Below the pieces are notes generated by a model, which was not told the origin of the DNA, did no database searches, and saw only the letters and a list, made by a program, of their open reading frames with translations. A stretch of DNA of 64,000 bases from AC-50 sp035640455 (GTDB lineage: Bacteria; Actinomycetota; Thermoleophilia; Gaiellales; Gaiellaceae), in assembly GCA_035640455.1 (NCBI GenBank), contig DASQWB010000034.1:41355-105354 (forward strand), read 5' to 3'. Below are positions 23,742 to 31,858 of this stretch, in pieces. The position numbers and the translations under genes are program-made. The first letter of the stretch is position 1; each line of letters opens with the position of its first letter.

Positions 23742-24134
23742 ATGACAGCCGAGCCGCCGGGTGCCGGTCGAATCAGGGTTCTCCTGGCGGACGACGACGG
23801 GCTCTTCCTCGAGAGCCTCCGCCCGCTCGTCGAGGGTCAGGAAGGTCTCGAGGTGGTTGCAACGGCCGGAGACGGCCTCGCCGCCATCGAGCTCGTCGAC
23901 GAGCTCGAGCCGGACGCGGTCGTGATGGACCTGCACATGCCCCTCCTGGACGGCGTCACCGCGGTCACGCGCCTCCGGCGCGACCATCCCAGCCTCTGTC
24001 TCATCGCCCTGACGGGCGACCACGCACCCGAGCTCCACCGAGCCGTCGACGAGGCCGGCGCGGACGCCGTCCTCATCAAGGACGAGCTCGTCCAGACGCT
24101 CCTCGACCGGCTCGTCCAGGCCCGGCGGACCTAG
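23742..24134 (+). CDS. Single-domain response regulator (CheY-like)
   Basis: The 130-residue protein is one receiver domain: acidic pocket LLADDD, phospho-acceptor Asp in VVMDLHMP (about residue 65), the Thr in ALTGDHAP and the Lys in VLIKDEL. No output domain follows. No histidine kinase gene is adjacent, so the partner is unknown. ATG 23742 is taken as the start; GTG 23736 in the same frame is possible. It is divergent from the arginase gene with 25 bp between starts. Confidence 0.8.
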   Translation: MTAEPPGAGRIRVLLADDDGLFLESLRPLVEGQEGLEVVATAGDGLAAIELVDELEPDAVVMDLHMPLLDGVTAVTRLRRDHPSLCLIALTGDHAPELHRAVDEAGADAVLIKDELVQTLLDRLVQARRT

Positions 24135-24137
24135 CGG

Positions 24138-24776
24138 TCAGCCGGCTGTCGGCGGAGCGATGTCGGCCTGCAGGTCTTCTTGACCGATCTCGGTGCCGCC
24201 TGCGTCATAGGCGTGCAGCACCCGCGGGAACGCAGAGCGCTGATCGGTCGCGTACGTGAAATAGGCGAAGCCCCCCCTGCCCGCCGTGACAAGCTGCACG
24301 TCGATCGTCGAGCCATCGACCACGTCCAGCGCGGCCCGTCTCACAACAGGCGCCGCCACGCCGCTGACGTAGACGCGCCCCGTACTACCGTCGGAGGCCG
24401 CTCGGATGGAGGCATAGGCCGCGATCGCCTGGCCGCGGAGGAGTCGACGGGGAGTGCTGAAGCTCGTGAAGTTGAACGGCGTGAAGAGCGAGATTACGTC
24501 TCCGGCAGGAGTGTGTCCGAGGACGAGGCCTGCCCGCCCGCCGCCGTCGCCTGCGGCAGCGACCTCCAGGAGATCGTCCGTCGACGCATCGGTGGTCTTC
24601 GCGGAAGCGGCGATCCCGCTCTTGAAGACGGCCGGTACCGGCGCCGAGCGTAAAGGTTGCACAGACGATTCCGGCCTCCCGGAAGCAGAACGAGCGCTCC
24701 ACAAGTCAGAGCCTGCAACAGCTACACCCGCGACGGCAGCGACGGACACAACGACGATCGCTCGACGAACGCTCAC
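24138..24776 (-). CDS. Unknown exported or membrane-anchored protein
   Basis: The 212-residue product starts with a basic patch and one hydrophobic helix (about 4-22), either a signal peptide or an anchor, followed by an extracytoplasmic region rich in Ala, Gly, Val and Thr with alternating strands. It ends in an acidic tail. I recognise no domain. GTG 24776 overlaps the stop of the secreted-protein gene by 4 nt, so the two are made together and may work together outside the cell. Confidence 0.6.
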   Translation of the reverse strand: MSVRRAIVVVSVAAVAGVAVAGSDLWSARSASGRPESSVQPLRSAPVPAVFKSGIAASAKTTDASTDDLLEVAAAGDGGGRAGLVLGHTPAGDVISLFTPFNFTSFSTPRRLLRGQAIAAYASIRAASDGSTGRVYVSGVAAPVVRRAALDVVDGSTIDVQLVTAGRGGFAYFTYATDQRSAFPRVLHAYDAGGTEIGQEDLQADIAPPTAG

Positions 24777-25156
24777 GTCTCGCTCCACCCTTGGTACTCG
24801 CGGCAGTTCACCCATTGCGTCCCGGTGTGGTGGTTGAAGCACCCGAGCTTGTCGTCGCTGTGCTGCGTCCCCCAATGAACCCACCCGCCGTAGACCACCG
24901 TGTTGGCTCCAAGCCATGTGCCGCCGGCAGTCGTCCAGATGTGCCGCGTCGTGTCGTACGGCGAGAAGGTCGCGTGGGTCGTGTTGAACGCGGACAAGCC
25001 GAGCTGCGTTCGCGTATCCCCGGTCTGGGGCGAGTAGTAGTGGCAGCCGACGGTCCAGTAGCTCGTGTCGCAGCCCACGGCTTCGCCGGCTCCGAAGACC
25101 GAAGCTGTCGAGAGCGCGACGGCAATCGTGAGCAAAGGGATGAGGAGCCGGTGCAT
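24773..25156 (-). CDS. Small secreted protein with four cysteines
   Basis: The 127-residue product has a signal peptide (about 1-27). The mature part is rich in Trp, Tyr, His, Thr and Gly and contains four Cys (in GCDT, GCHY, GCFN and NCRE), enough for two disulfides. There is no enzymatic motif, and I do not recognise the family. The GC content is lower than that of neighbours. ATG 25156 is preferred over an upstream TTG because it gives a clean signal peptide and lies just downstream of a good promoter, implying a leaderless mRNA. Confidence 0.65.
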   Translation of the reverse strand: MHRLLIPLLTIAVALSTASVFGAGEAVGCDTSYWTVGCHYYSPQTGDTRTQLGLSAFNTTHATFSPYDTTRHIWTTAGGTWLGANTVVYGGWVHWGTQHSDDKLGCFNHHTGTQWVNCREYQGWSET

Positions 25157-25163
25157 CGTCGCG

Positions 25164-25192
25164 ACGCTACGCCCACTCTCGTCTGATGTCAA
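25164..25192 (-). promoter_or_regulatory. Sigma-70-type promoter of the secreted-protein pair
   Basis: On the minus strand ttgaca (25192-25187) is followed after exactly 17 nt by tagcgt (25169-25164), an actinobacterial TAnnnT-type -10. The ATG begins only 7 nt after the -10, so transcription would start at or next to the start codon. A hairpin from the upstream tRNA gene ends just before it. Confidence 0.6.
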
Positions 25193-25198
25193 TAGTTC

Positions 25199-25218
25199 AA
25201 AGCGGACGTGTCCGCTTT
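25199..25218 (-). terminator. Hairpin downstream of tRNA-Phe
   Basis: aaagcgga-cgtg-tccgcttt forms an 8-bp stem with a 4-nt loop, 24 nt beyond the tRNA-Phe 3' end and just before the next promoter. It carries T residues at either end, so it could act in both directions. Confidence 0.55.
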
Positions 25219-25241
25219 TGCCAAGGCGCGGTCGAGCTTCA

Positions 25242-25314
25242 TGGCGAGGGCCGGAATCGAACCGGCGACACCACGGTTTTCAGCCGTGTGCTCTACCAAC
25301 TGAGCTACCTCGCC
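25242..25314 (-). tRNA. tRNA-Phe (GAA)
   Basis: The minus strand folds as a full cloverleaf: acceptor ggcgagg/cctcgcc, D-arm gctcagttggtagagc, anticodon stem cacgg/ccgtg with loop ctgaaaa (anticodon GAA), T-arm with ttcgatt loop, discriminator A. The 3' CCA is not encoded. It is 73 nt long. Confidence 0.95.
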
Positions 25315-25335
25315 CGGGCGGGAAGTGTAGCCGCC

Positions 25336-25369
25336 AAAAATTGGAGCGAGACCTTTCGATCTCGCTCCA
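25336..25369 (-). terminator. Rho-independent terminator of the heme operon
   Basis: On the minus strand a 10-bp stem tggagcgaga/tctcgctcca (25369-25342, 8-nt loop) is followed by ttttt (25340-25336). It lies 54 nt past the last gene of the long moaC-to-methyltransferase run and before tRNA-Phe. A 14-bp palindrome cgcgaacgttcgcg at 25399-25412 lies between gene and terminator. Confidence 0.8.
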
Positions 25370-25422
25370 TCCGAGCGTCCGGGCCGGTGCTACCGCGCCG
25401 CGAACGTTCGCGTCCGTGAACC

Positions 25423-26064
25423 TTAACGGGCCTCGTCCTTCCGGGCAAGAAAGGCGGTGCCCCGGCCGGCGGTCAACTCGGAGAAGCCAGCGAAGCCGCG
25501 ACGGCCGAGCTCGGCCCGCAGGCGCTGTGAGTCGACGTAGATCGGCGTCTCGCTCCCACCGGAGAACGCGAGGACGACGAAGCCACCGGGAGCCACGACG
25601 CGCACCAGCTCGTCGAAGAAGGGGATCATGTTCGCGAGCGCGACGAGCTCGAACGCGCCGGCCTCGAAGGGGAGGGCCGACGCGTCGCCGACCTGGAAGG
25701 TGACGCGGCCGGCGAGGTCGGCAGGCATCTTCCGCCGCGCCGCCGCGACCATCGCGTCGGCGATGTCGAGGCCGATCACCTCGGTTCCCGGGAACCGTCG
25801 CGCCACGGCGAAGGCTCCGTCGCCGGTGCCGGTCCCGAGGTCGAGTGCGCGGCGCGGCGGCGGGTCGACCTGCTCGAGCGCACGCTCGAACGCCGCCAGG
25901 TGATCGGGGCTCCGCATCGCGTCCCAGCGAGGCGCGAGCCGATCGAACTGACGCCGAAGCGGGCCGCGGAAGAGGCGCCAGAGAGCCGGCTGCCGCACGA
26001 CGACGTCGGTGGCAAGACGCGCGAAGCGCCTCCCCAGCGCTACCGAGAGCTGGTTTCGATCCAT
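25423..26064 (-). CDS. SAM-dependent methyltransferase, UbiE/MenG-like
   Basis: The 213-residue protein has motif I LDLGTGTGDGAFA (about 75-87), GLDIAD, GDASALPFEAGAFELV and RVVAPGGFVVLAFSGG. It is of the UbiE-like class, which includes the demethylmenaquinone methyltransferase, but the true MenG/UbiE signatures are not clear. It is the last gene of the heme run and overlaps hemD by 25 nt. A role in heme- or quinone-related methylation is suggested by context only. Confidence 0.78.
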   Translation of the reverse strand: MDRNQLSVALGRRFARLATDVVVRQPALWRLFRGPLRRQFDRLAPRWDAMRSPDHLAAFERALEQVDPPPRRALDLGTGTGDGAFAVARRFPGTEVIGLDIADAMVAAARRKMPADLAGRVTFQVGDASALPFEAGAFELVALANMIPFFDELVRVVAPGGFVVLAFSGGSETPIYVDSQRLRAELGRRGFAGFSELTAGRGTAFLARKDEAR

Positions 26065-26699
26065 CGCTCGGCGAGCCTAACCGCCTCGACGAGGCCGTCG
26101 AGGTCGTGCGTCGGCGCCTCGGCGACGACGCGGAGACCGAGATGGTTGGCGACGCGGGTCGTCTGGGGCCCGATCGTCGCCGCCGGCACGTCGCTTCCGA
26201 GCGCGGCGAACGAGCGCGCCGCGGAGCCGGACGCCAGCACGACCAGGTCGCCCGCTGGGACGTGCTCCGGACGGACGAGGACCGTGTCGTAGAGCGCAAG
26301 GAGGTCGGCGCCGAGGCCGTCGACAAGCGTTCGGCGTGCTCCCCGCGCGGCCGCGACGAGGACACGGCCCGGCGGCCGCGGGAACTCGTCGAGCAGCCCT
26401 TCCTGCGTCGAGACGCGCGGGACGAGGGCCGGCTCGATCCCGTGGGCGCGGAGCATCTCGGCCGTTCCCGGGCCGACGGCCGCGACCCGCGGCAGAGGCC
26501 CGCGCCGACGGCGGGCGAAGTGCTCGGCCCCGTTCGGGCTCGTGACGACGACCCAGTCGTAGCCGGTCGCGTCGATCGGCTCGTGGCCCGTCGGCACGAT
26601 CTCGATCAGCGGGCACTCGACGACGTCATGCCCGAGCGCCGCGAGCCGTTCGACCAGCGGCCCGGCCTGCGCCCGCGGCCGCGTGACGATGACCTTCAC
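26040..26699 (-). CDS. hemD: Uroporphyrinogen-III synthase
   Basis: The 219-residue protein closes and inverts ring D of hydroxymethylbilane. HemD is poorly conserved, but the two-domain pattern is visible: N-terminal VIVTRPRAQAGPLVERLAALG, VVVTSPNGAEHF, AAVGPGTAEMLRAHGIEP, and C-terminal VVLASGSAARSF with ATIGPQTTRVANHLGLRV. GTG 26699 gives the standard N-terminus. It follows hemC after a 123-nt gap holding a G-rich tract, and the methyltransferase gene overlaps its 3' end. Confidence 0.85.
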   Translation of the reverse strand: MKVIVTRPRAQAGPLVERLAALGHDVVECPLIEIVPTGHEPIDATGYDWVVVTSPNGAEHFARRRRGPLPRVAAVGPGTAEMLRAHGIEPALVPRVSTQEGLLDEFPRPPGRVLVAAARGARRTLVDGLGADLLALYDTVLVRPEHVPAGDLVVLASGSAARSFAALGSDVPAATIGPQTTRVANHLGLRVVAEAPTHDLDGLVEAVRLAERWIETSSR

Positions 26700-26723
26700 G
26701 GAGTTTTCGTCGCGCGGGGCGGT

Positions 26724-26747
26724 CCCATCCCTAACCCCCACCCACCC
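26724..26747 (-). other. Candidate G-quadruplex in the hemC-hemD gap
   Basis: The minus (coding) strand carries five G-tracts separated by loops of 1-3 nt: ggg-t-ggg-t-ggggg-tta-ggg-at-ggg, ending 25 nt before the hemD start. This fits the four-tract short-loop rule for a stable quadruplex in mRNA. Its effect is unknown. Confidence 0.5.
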
Positions 26748-26822
26748 ACGGGGAGGTAGACAGTAGCGGCCCCCCCGCCACGTGTCCGTACCAAACGAGC
26801 GCCAACTTCGTCACGCGCGGGC

Positions 26823-27662
26823 CTAGCGACCACCGCCGGCCCCGACGAGGCTCAGGAGCTCCGCAGCGAGCGACGCGGGGTCCTCGCCGACGCGGCGCTC
26901 GATCCAGCGGCCATCCTCGTCCGCGACGAGCGCGGTCAGCGTCCGGCCGTCGTGGTGGGCCGCGACCGGCGCGAGACAGCCGCCGCCGATCCGCGCCACG
27001 CACTCCCGCTCGGCCTCCACCCGCCGCCGCGTCTCCGGGTCGTCGGCGCCGCCGACCAGCTCCTCCTCCCCGGCACGTACCTGCAGCGCCAGCGCACCCT
27101 GGCCGGCCTCGGGCAGCAGCCCCGCCGGGTCGAACCGATGCCCGATCTCGCCCGACAGCCCGAGCCGGTCGAGCCCGCACGCCGCAAGCACGATCGCGTC
27201 CAGCCCGCGCTCCCGGCGCTTCCGCAGGCGCGAGTCGACGTTCCCGCGCAGCGGCTCGACGACGAGCGACGGCTCGAGCGCGAGGAGCTGCGCCCGCCGG
27301 CGGATCGACGCCGTCCCGACCCGCATCCCCGGCCGAAGCTCCGCCGCCCCGCACAAGGCGTCCCGCGGGTCGTCCCGCGCCAAATAGGCACCGACGACGA
27401 GCCCGTCCGTGTCCGATGACGTCATGTCCTTCGCGGAGTGGACGGCGACGTCGATCCGCTCCTCCAGGAGCGCCTCCTCGATCTCCTTCACGAAGACGCC
27501 GCGCGAGCCGATCTCGCCGAAGGGGCGCGAGCGGTCGCGGTCGCCGGCCGTCGTGATCGGGACGAGCGCGACCTGGACGCCCGGCCGCCGCAGGCCCTCC
27601 GCCGCGCGCTCGGCCTGCGCGAGGGCGAGCCTACTGCCGCGCGAGCCGATCCGGAGCAGCAC
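26823..27662 (-). CDS. hemC: Porphobilinogen deaminase (hydroxymethylbilane synthase)
   Basis: The 279-residue enzyme polymerises four porphobilinogen units. Recognisable segments are RIGSRGSRLALAQAE at the start, VHSAKDMTS (catalytic Asp), GTASIRRRAQLL, LRGNVDSRLRK, and the dipyrromethane-binding Cys in GGGCLAP. GTG 27662 aligns with the family start; GTG 27722 in the same frame would add 20 residues. It is slightly shorter than the E. coli enzyme (313) at the C-terminus. It follows hemA after a 123-nt gap. Confidence 0.9.
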   Translation of the reverse strand: MLLRIGSRGSRLALAQAERAAEGLRRPGVQVALVPITTAGDRDRSRPFGEIGSRGVFVKEIEEALLEERIDVAVHSAKDMTSSDTDGLVVGAYLARDDPRDALCGAAELRPGMRVGTASIRRRAQLLALEPSLVVEPLRGNVDSRLRKRRERGLDAIVLAACGLDRLGLSGEIGHRFDPAGLLPEAGQGALALQVRAGEEELVGGADDPETRRRVEAERECVARIGGGCLAPVAAHHDGRTLTALVADEDGRWIERRVGEDPASLAAELLSLVGAGGGR

Positions 27663-27785
27663 GGCAGACGACGCGTCCGCGCTGGGCCTGCGCGCACCGA
27701 CGCGCGCCCAGCGGGTTGACACGAACGAAGGCCGTCGGCGCCTGGACCGGGAGCGGCCGCCCGGTGAGGCGCCGGGAGGCGAGCG

Positions 27786-29018
27786 TCACCGATCGTCCTC
27801 GCCGAGCCCGAACAGGTGCCTCACGGTGTCAGCATAAAGGACCCCATCGGCTGCCGCGGCTGCCTGCTTCATGCGAACGGTCGGCAGGTGCAACAGCTTG
27901 TTCACGATCTGTGCGGTGACCGACTCGACCGTCCGCAGCTCGCCCTCGGTCAGCCGCCCGAGCCGCGCCTCGGCCTTCGCGAGCTCGGCCGTCCGGATCT
28001 CCTCCGCCCGCGCCCGAAGCGACGCGATCGCCGGCACGACCTCGAGCGAGGCCTGCCACTCACGGAATCGCTCCGCCTCGGTCGCGACGATCGACTCGGC
28101 CCGCTCCGCCTCGCGCCGCCGGCCGGCGAGCGTCTCCGTGACGACCGCCTCGAGGTCGTCGAGGTCGTAGAGGTAGCAGCCGTCGAGGTCGGAGATCTCG
28201 GGATCGAGGTCGCGCGGAACGGCGAGGTCGACGAAGAGGATCGGCCGGCCGCGCCGGCCGCGCAGGGCCGCTTCGACGTCGTCCCGCCGCAGGACGTAGC
28301 CCGGAGCGCTCGTCGAGGCGACGACGACGTCGGCGGTCGCGAGCTGCTCGCCGACGCGCTCGAGCGGAAGCGCCTCGCCGCCGAGCCGCTCGGCGAGCGC
28401 GGTCGCCCGGTCGGCGGTGCGATTCGCGACGAAGGCGATCCGCGCCCCGCGCGAGACGAGGTTCCGGGCCGCGAGCTCGCTCACCTTGCCCGCGCCGAGG
28501 AGCACGATCGTTCGGCCGCGGAGCTCGCCGAAGACCTGCTCGGCGAGCGCGGCGCCGGCCGACGAGACCGAGGCCGGACTCTCGCCGATCGCGGTCTGCG
28601 CCCGCGCCTTGCGGCCGGCGTGGAGCGCCTGCCGGAAAAGGCGGTCCAAAAACGGCCCGGTCGCCCCGATCTCGTACGCCGTCCTCACCTGGCCCAGGAT
28701 CTCGCCCTCGCCGGGAACCATCGAGTCGAGACCGGCGGCGACGCGGAAGAGATGGAGCGCCGCCGCCTCGTCGCGCAGCCGGTAGAGCGCGGTGCCGACG
28801 GCCTCGAGCGCCGTCGCCGCGGCCGCCTCGGCCGTGTCCGGGTCGGAGCCGGCGAGGTAGAGCTCGGTCCGGTTGCAGGTCGAGAGGCATACGCACTCGA
28901 GCTCCCCTCGTGCGAGGCGGCGGGCAAGCGCAGCCGCCTGCTCGCGCGGGAACGCGACCCGCTCGCGCAACTCGAGCGGCGCGAGGTGGTGCGAGGTGCC
29001 GACGAGGACGAGCTTCAC
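27786..29018 (-). CDS. hemA: Glutamyl-tRNA reductase
   Basis: The 410-residue enzyme reduces glutamyl-tRNA to glutamate-1-semialdehyde, the first step of C5-pathway heme synthesis. Features are GTSHHLAPLELRERVAF at the N-terminus, the catalytic Cys in CLSTCNRTELY, GEGEILGQVRTAYE, the NADPH site VLLGAGKVSELAARNL and the dimerisation domain at the C-terminus. GTG 29018 overlaps the stop of the hemX-like gene by 4 nt. It needs glutamyl-tRNA; no tRNA-Glu gene is in this window. Confidence 0.93.
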   Translation of the reverse strand: MKLVLVGTSHHLAPLELRERVAFPREQAAALARRLARGELECVCLSTCNRTELYLAGSDPDTAEAAAATALEAVGTALYRLRDEAAALHLFRVAAGLDSMVPGEGEILGQVRTAYEIGATGPFLDRLFRQALHAGRKARAQTAIGESPASVSSAGAALAEQVFGELRGRTIVLLGAGKVSELAARNLVSRGARIAFVANRTADRATALAERLGGEALPLERVGEQLATADVVVASTSAPGYVLRRDDVEAALRGRRGRPILFVDLAVPRDLDPEISDLDGCYLYDLDDLEAVVTETLAGRRREAERAESIVATEAERFREWQASLEVVPAIASLRARAEEIRTAELAKAEARLGRLTEGELRTVESVTAQIVNKLLHLPTVRMKQAAAAADGVLYADTVRHLFGLGEDDR

Positions 29019-29794
29019 GAGAAGTGGGCGATCGGGAGCGTGACGGCGACGAGCGTGAGCGAGACGAGCGCGAGCGAGGCGGAGCGGCGCCCGCGCCAGC
29101 CCGCGCCGTAGCGGAGGACGAGGAACCCGGTGTAGACGCCCCAGGTCGCGAGCGTGACCGCGACGACGGCGTCGAAGCTGCCGCCGGACACGACGAGCCG
29201 GCCGATCCCGACGGCGATCCCGAGCGTCAGCGTCGGCAGCGCGACCGCGATCGTGCGCGCGACGAGGTCGTCGAGGGCGGCGAGCGACGGGACGCGGACC
29301 CGCAGAATCCCGCTGGCGCGGCGCTTCAGCCGCCGCTCCTGCCACAGGTAGAGGGCGGCCAGCGCGGCGGCGAGCGTGAACCCGGCGAAGGCGGCGAGGA
29401 CGAGCCCGACGTGGAGCGCCAGGAAGAGGCTCCCGTAATCGGTCTGTCGCGCCGCCCGCGTGCCGCCGCCCGCGTGGGCCAGGGCCAGCAGGGCCACGGC
29501 CGGCGGGATGACGGCGAGCCCGAGCAGCCGGAAGCGTGCCCGGCAGCCCCAGATGAGGTACGCGCCGACGACGAGCCAGACGAAGAGGTTGAGGACGCCG
29601 GCCCAGCTCGTCCACGGGAAGCCCTCCGAGCGCGAGGCCTGGAGCACGAGCAGCGCCGTCTGGACGAGCCAGCCGATCCGCACGCCCCACGTCGCGAGCC
29701 GCCCTGGCAGCCCCGGGCGCCGCGCCTCGCCGACGAAGGCGACGGCGGCCTCGCCGTAGGCGAGGAGGGCGGGCCAAAACAAGAGCTCAGCCAA
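29015..29794 (-). CDS. HemX/CcsA-like cytochrome c assembly membrane protein
   Basis: The 259-residue protein has about eight transmembrane helices and belongs to the cytochrome-c-assembly (CcmC/CcsA/HemX) family. It lacks the tryptophan-rich WWD motif of CcsA and CcmC, and stands just before hemA as HemX does in Bacillus, where HemX influences HemA levels. His residues in FLALHVGL and the final PIAHF could touch heme. TTG 29794 is the likely start and overlaps the ccmD-like gene by 8 nt. Confidence 0.75.
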   Translation of the reverse strand: MAELLFWPALLAYGEAAVAFVGEARRPGLPGRLATWGVRIGWLVQTALLVLQASRSEGFPWTSWAGVLNLFVWLVVGAYLIWGCRARFRLLGLAVIPPAVALLALAHAGGGTRAARQTDYGSLFLALHVGLVLAAFAGFTLAAALAALYLWQERRLKRRASGILRVRVPSLAALDDLVARTIAVALPTLTLGIAVGIGRLVVSGGSFDAVVAVTLATWGVYTGFLVLRYGAGWRGRRSASLALVSLTLVAVTLPIAHFS

Positions 29795-29972
29795 CCGGCG
29801 TGGCCTCCCTCGTGGGCTCCGTACGCGCCTGCCGCCTGCGTGCCAGCTCCGTCAGCTCCTCGACCTCCCGCTCGAGCCGCACGAGCTTGAGCGAGATGAT
29901 CAGCACGTAGGCGAGGACGACCCCGAACACGACCAGGTACGCGGCGGCCACGTACTTTTCGGGCGCGGTCAC
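29787..29972 (-). CDS. ccmD: CcmD-like small membrane protein
   Basis: The 61-residue protein has one transmembrane helix (about 7-28, AAAYLVVFGVVLAYVLIISL) and a basic, helical cytoplasmic tail (LEREVEELTELARRR). This fits CcmD, which stabilises CcmC-heme complexes and helps release heme. GTG 29972 overlaps the ccmC stop by 4 nt. Assignment rests on size, topology and position. Confidence 0.75.
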   Translation of the reverse strand: MTAPEKYVAAAYLVVFGVVLAYVLIISLKLVRLEREVEELTELARRRQARTEPTREATPVG

Positions 29973-30658
29973 GCGAGCAGCTCCCGCAGCTCGCGGAGGC
30001 GCGAGTCGAGGCGCTTCCCCGCCAGCTCGACCTGGTAGAGCGTCCCGGCGAGCAGGAGCATCGCCGCCCACGAGACGCAGAAGGTGGCGAACATCCGCCC
30101 CGACATCTGCGGCCCGTCCGTGGTGAAGACCGTCGGGTGAATGAGGTCGTTCGCGAGCCGGATGGCCATGAAGCTGACCGGGATCAGCGCCACGCCGAAC
30201 AGCACATACACGGCCGAGAGGTTCGCGCGACGAGGACCGGGTTCCACCGAGAAGCGGAGCATGCAGTACGCGGCGTAGAAGAGGAAGAGGACGAGGAAGA
30301 GGACGAGCTGGTCGGAGCCCCAGACCCACCAGTGCCCCCAGGAGATCTTCGCCCAGATCGAGCCCGTAACGAGGGTCATGGCCCCGAAGATCACGCCCTG
30401 GTGGATGGCGACGTAGCTTTCGAGGTCTGCTCCGTCACGCCGTTTCCACAGGTGCAGGAGCGCCTTCCAGGCCCCCCAGCCGAAGCAGGCGTAGGCCGTC
30501 AGCGCGATCGGCACGTGAAAGTAGAAGATCTTCTGCGACAGGCCTTGGTCGGCGTCCACTTGGGCGACGTAGGCGATCATCGCGACGGCGGCGACCATCG
30601 TCCCGAGAGCGAGCGCGGCGAGCGCCGGAGCGCGGCTATTCCGTGACGACGTACTCAA
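29969..30658 (-). CDS. ccmC: Heme exporter membrane protein CcmC
   Basis: The 229-residue protein has six transmembrane helices and the WWD-type motif KISWGHWWVWGSDQL, with flanking His in KIFYFHVPIA and NDLIHPTVF that ligate heme. CcmC presents heme for cytochrome c maturation. The start is uncertain: TTG 30658 keeps helix 1 whole and overlaps ccmB by 23 nt; ATG 30598 would cut into helix 1. No ccmE, ccmF or ccmH lies here, so the rest of the pathway must be elsewhere. Confidence 0.85.
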   Translation of the reverse strand: MSTSSRNSRAPALAALALGTMVAAVAMIAYVAQVDADQGLSQKIFYFHVPIALTAYACFGWGAWKALLHLWKRRDGADLESYVAIHQGVIFGAMTLVTGSIWAKISWGHWWVWGSDQLVLFLVLFLFYAAYCMLRFSVEPGPRRANLSAVYVLFGVALIPVSFMAIRLANDLIHPTVFTTDGPQMSGRMFATFCVSWAAMLLLAGTLYQVELAGKRLDSRLRELRELLA

Positions 30659-31274
30659 AAGAAGCCCAGGAAATGATCGCAAAGATTGCGTCGTAGAGAA
30701 CGAGAAACTCGACGTAGCGGGCGCCGCCGTCCACGCTCGCGCCGACGCCGCCGATGACGATCGGGATCGCGAGCGGGAGGAAGAGGAGCGGCAGCAGGAG
30801 CTCGCGCGCGCGGCTCGCGGCAGCCATGCCCGCAAGCAGCGTGCCAACGGTGCAGATCCCGAGGTCGGCGAGCGCGACACCGACGAGCGTGCGGCCGTCG
30901 ATCCCCGGGTCGAAGAAGAGCGCGAACGCCGGCAACGCGACGATCTCGGCGGCGACGAGGAAGGCCAGCATCGCGATTGCCTTCCCGAGCCAGATGGCGC
31001 TCCGATCCGAGGGCGCGAGCACGAGCCCGTCGAGGACGTCCTGCTCGCGCTCGGCGGCGAAGCAGCGGGCCAGGCCGAGCAGCGCCGTGAAGATGAGCGC
31101 CACCCACAGGAGGCCGAACGAGGCGAGTCGCGAGGCGTTCTGCGGAAGGGTGAAGTGGAAGACGACGAGCGTCGAGACGACGAAGAGCAGCATCGCCGGC
31201 AGCGTGTCCCGCGCCCGCAGCTCGAGCCGCAGATCCTTGCGCGCGAGCGCCCCCACATCGCTCAAGTAGCTCAT
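30636..31274 (-). CDS. ccmB: Heme exporter permease CcmB
   Basis: The 212-residue protein has six predicted transmembrane helices. Family segments include the N-terminal ALARKDLRLELRARDTLPAML, ERQ-like EREQDVLDGLVLAPSDR and the hydrophobic GGVGASVDGG region near the end. It pairs with CcmA as a half-ABC system used in releasing holo-CcmE. ATG 31274 overlaps the ccmA stop by 4 nt. Confidence 0.88.
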   Translation of the reverse strand: MSYLSDVGALARKDLRLELRARDTLPAMLLFVVSTLVVFHFTLPQNASRLASFGLLWVALIFTALLGLARCFAAEREQDVLDGLVLAPSDRSAIWLGKAIAMLAFLVAAEIVALPAFALFFDPGIDGRTLVGVALADLGICTVGTLLAGMAAASRARELLLPLLFLPLAIPIVIGGVGASVDGGARYVEFLVLYDAIFAIISWASFEYVVTE

Positions 31275-31858
31275 GCCGCGAGCGCCTTCTGCGCCGAGGC
31301 GAGCGGCGCGAACCGCGAAGGTGCGTGGGTCGCGACAAGGACGGTCGCCCGGCCCCGCAGCTCGGCGAGCTCGCGGTCGAGCAGCGCGGCGCCGTCGGCG
31401 TCGAGCGCGGTGAAGGGCTCGTCCAGGACGTACAGGTCGGGCTCGTGGAGAAAAGCGCGGCAAAGCGCGAGCCGCTGGAGCATCCCGCGCGAGAACGACG
31501 AGACACGCTCGCGCCGCGCCTCCCACAGCCGGAAGCGCTCGAGCAGCATCCCGATCCGCTCGCGCCGCTCGGGCACGCGGTACAGGCGGCCGTAGAGATC
31601 GAGGTTCTCGAGCGCCGTCAGCTCGCGGTAGACGAGCGGCTCGTGGGCGAGGAAGCCGATCCGGCCGCGCGGCACGGCCACCTCGACCTGCCCCGCGGTC
31701 GGTTGGGCGAGCCCGACGACGAGGCGGAGCAGCGTCGTCTTCCCCGAGCCGTTCGGGCCGGTGACGACGAGGAAGCCGCCGCGCTCGAGTTCGAGGTTGA
31801 GGCCGCGGAGCACCCGCTTCTCGCCGTAGCGTTTCTCGAGCCCGCGGGCCCGGATCAC
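31271..31858 (-). CDS. ccmA: Heme exporter ATPase CcmA
   Basis: The 195-residue ABC ATPase has Walker A GPNGSGKTT (about 34-42), the signature variant FSRGMLQRLALCRA (normally SGGQ), and Walker B LYVLDEPFTALD. The SRGM form is common in CcmA. It provides ATP hydrolysis for the CcmABCD complex. GTG 31858 overlaps the ubiA-type gene by 4 nt. Confidence 0.9.
   Translation of the reverse strand: MIRARGLEKRYGEKRVLRGLNLELERGGFLVVTGPNGSGKTTLLRLVVGLAQPTAGQVEVAVPRGRIGFLAHEPLVYRELTALENLDLYGRLYRVPERRERIGMLLERFRLWEARRERVSSFSRGMLQRLALCRAFLHEPDLYVLDEPFTALDADGAALLDRELAELRGRATVLVATHAPSRFAPLASAQKALAA

Noticed and set aside
25399..25412. Palindrome cgcgaacgttcgcg considered as a LexA or other operator
   Set aside because: It lacks the N4 spacer of the SOS box and lies between a gene end and its terminator; it may only be part of that 3' region.
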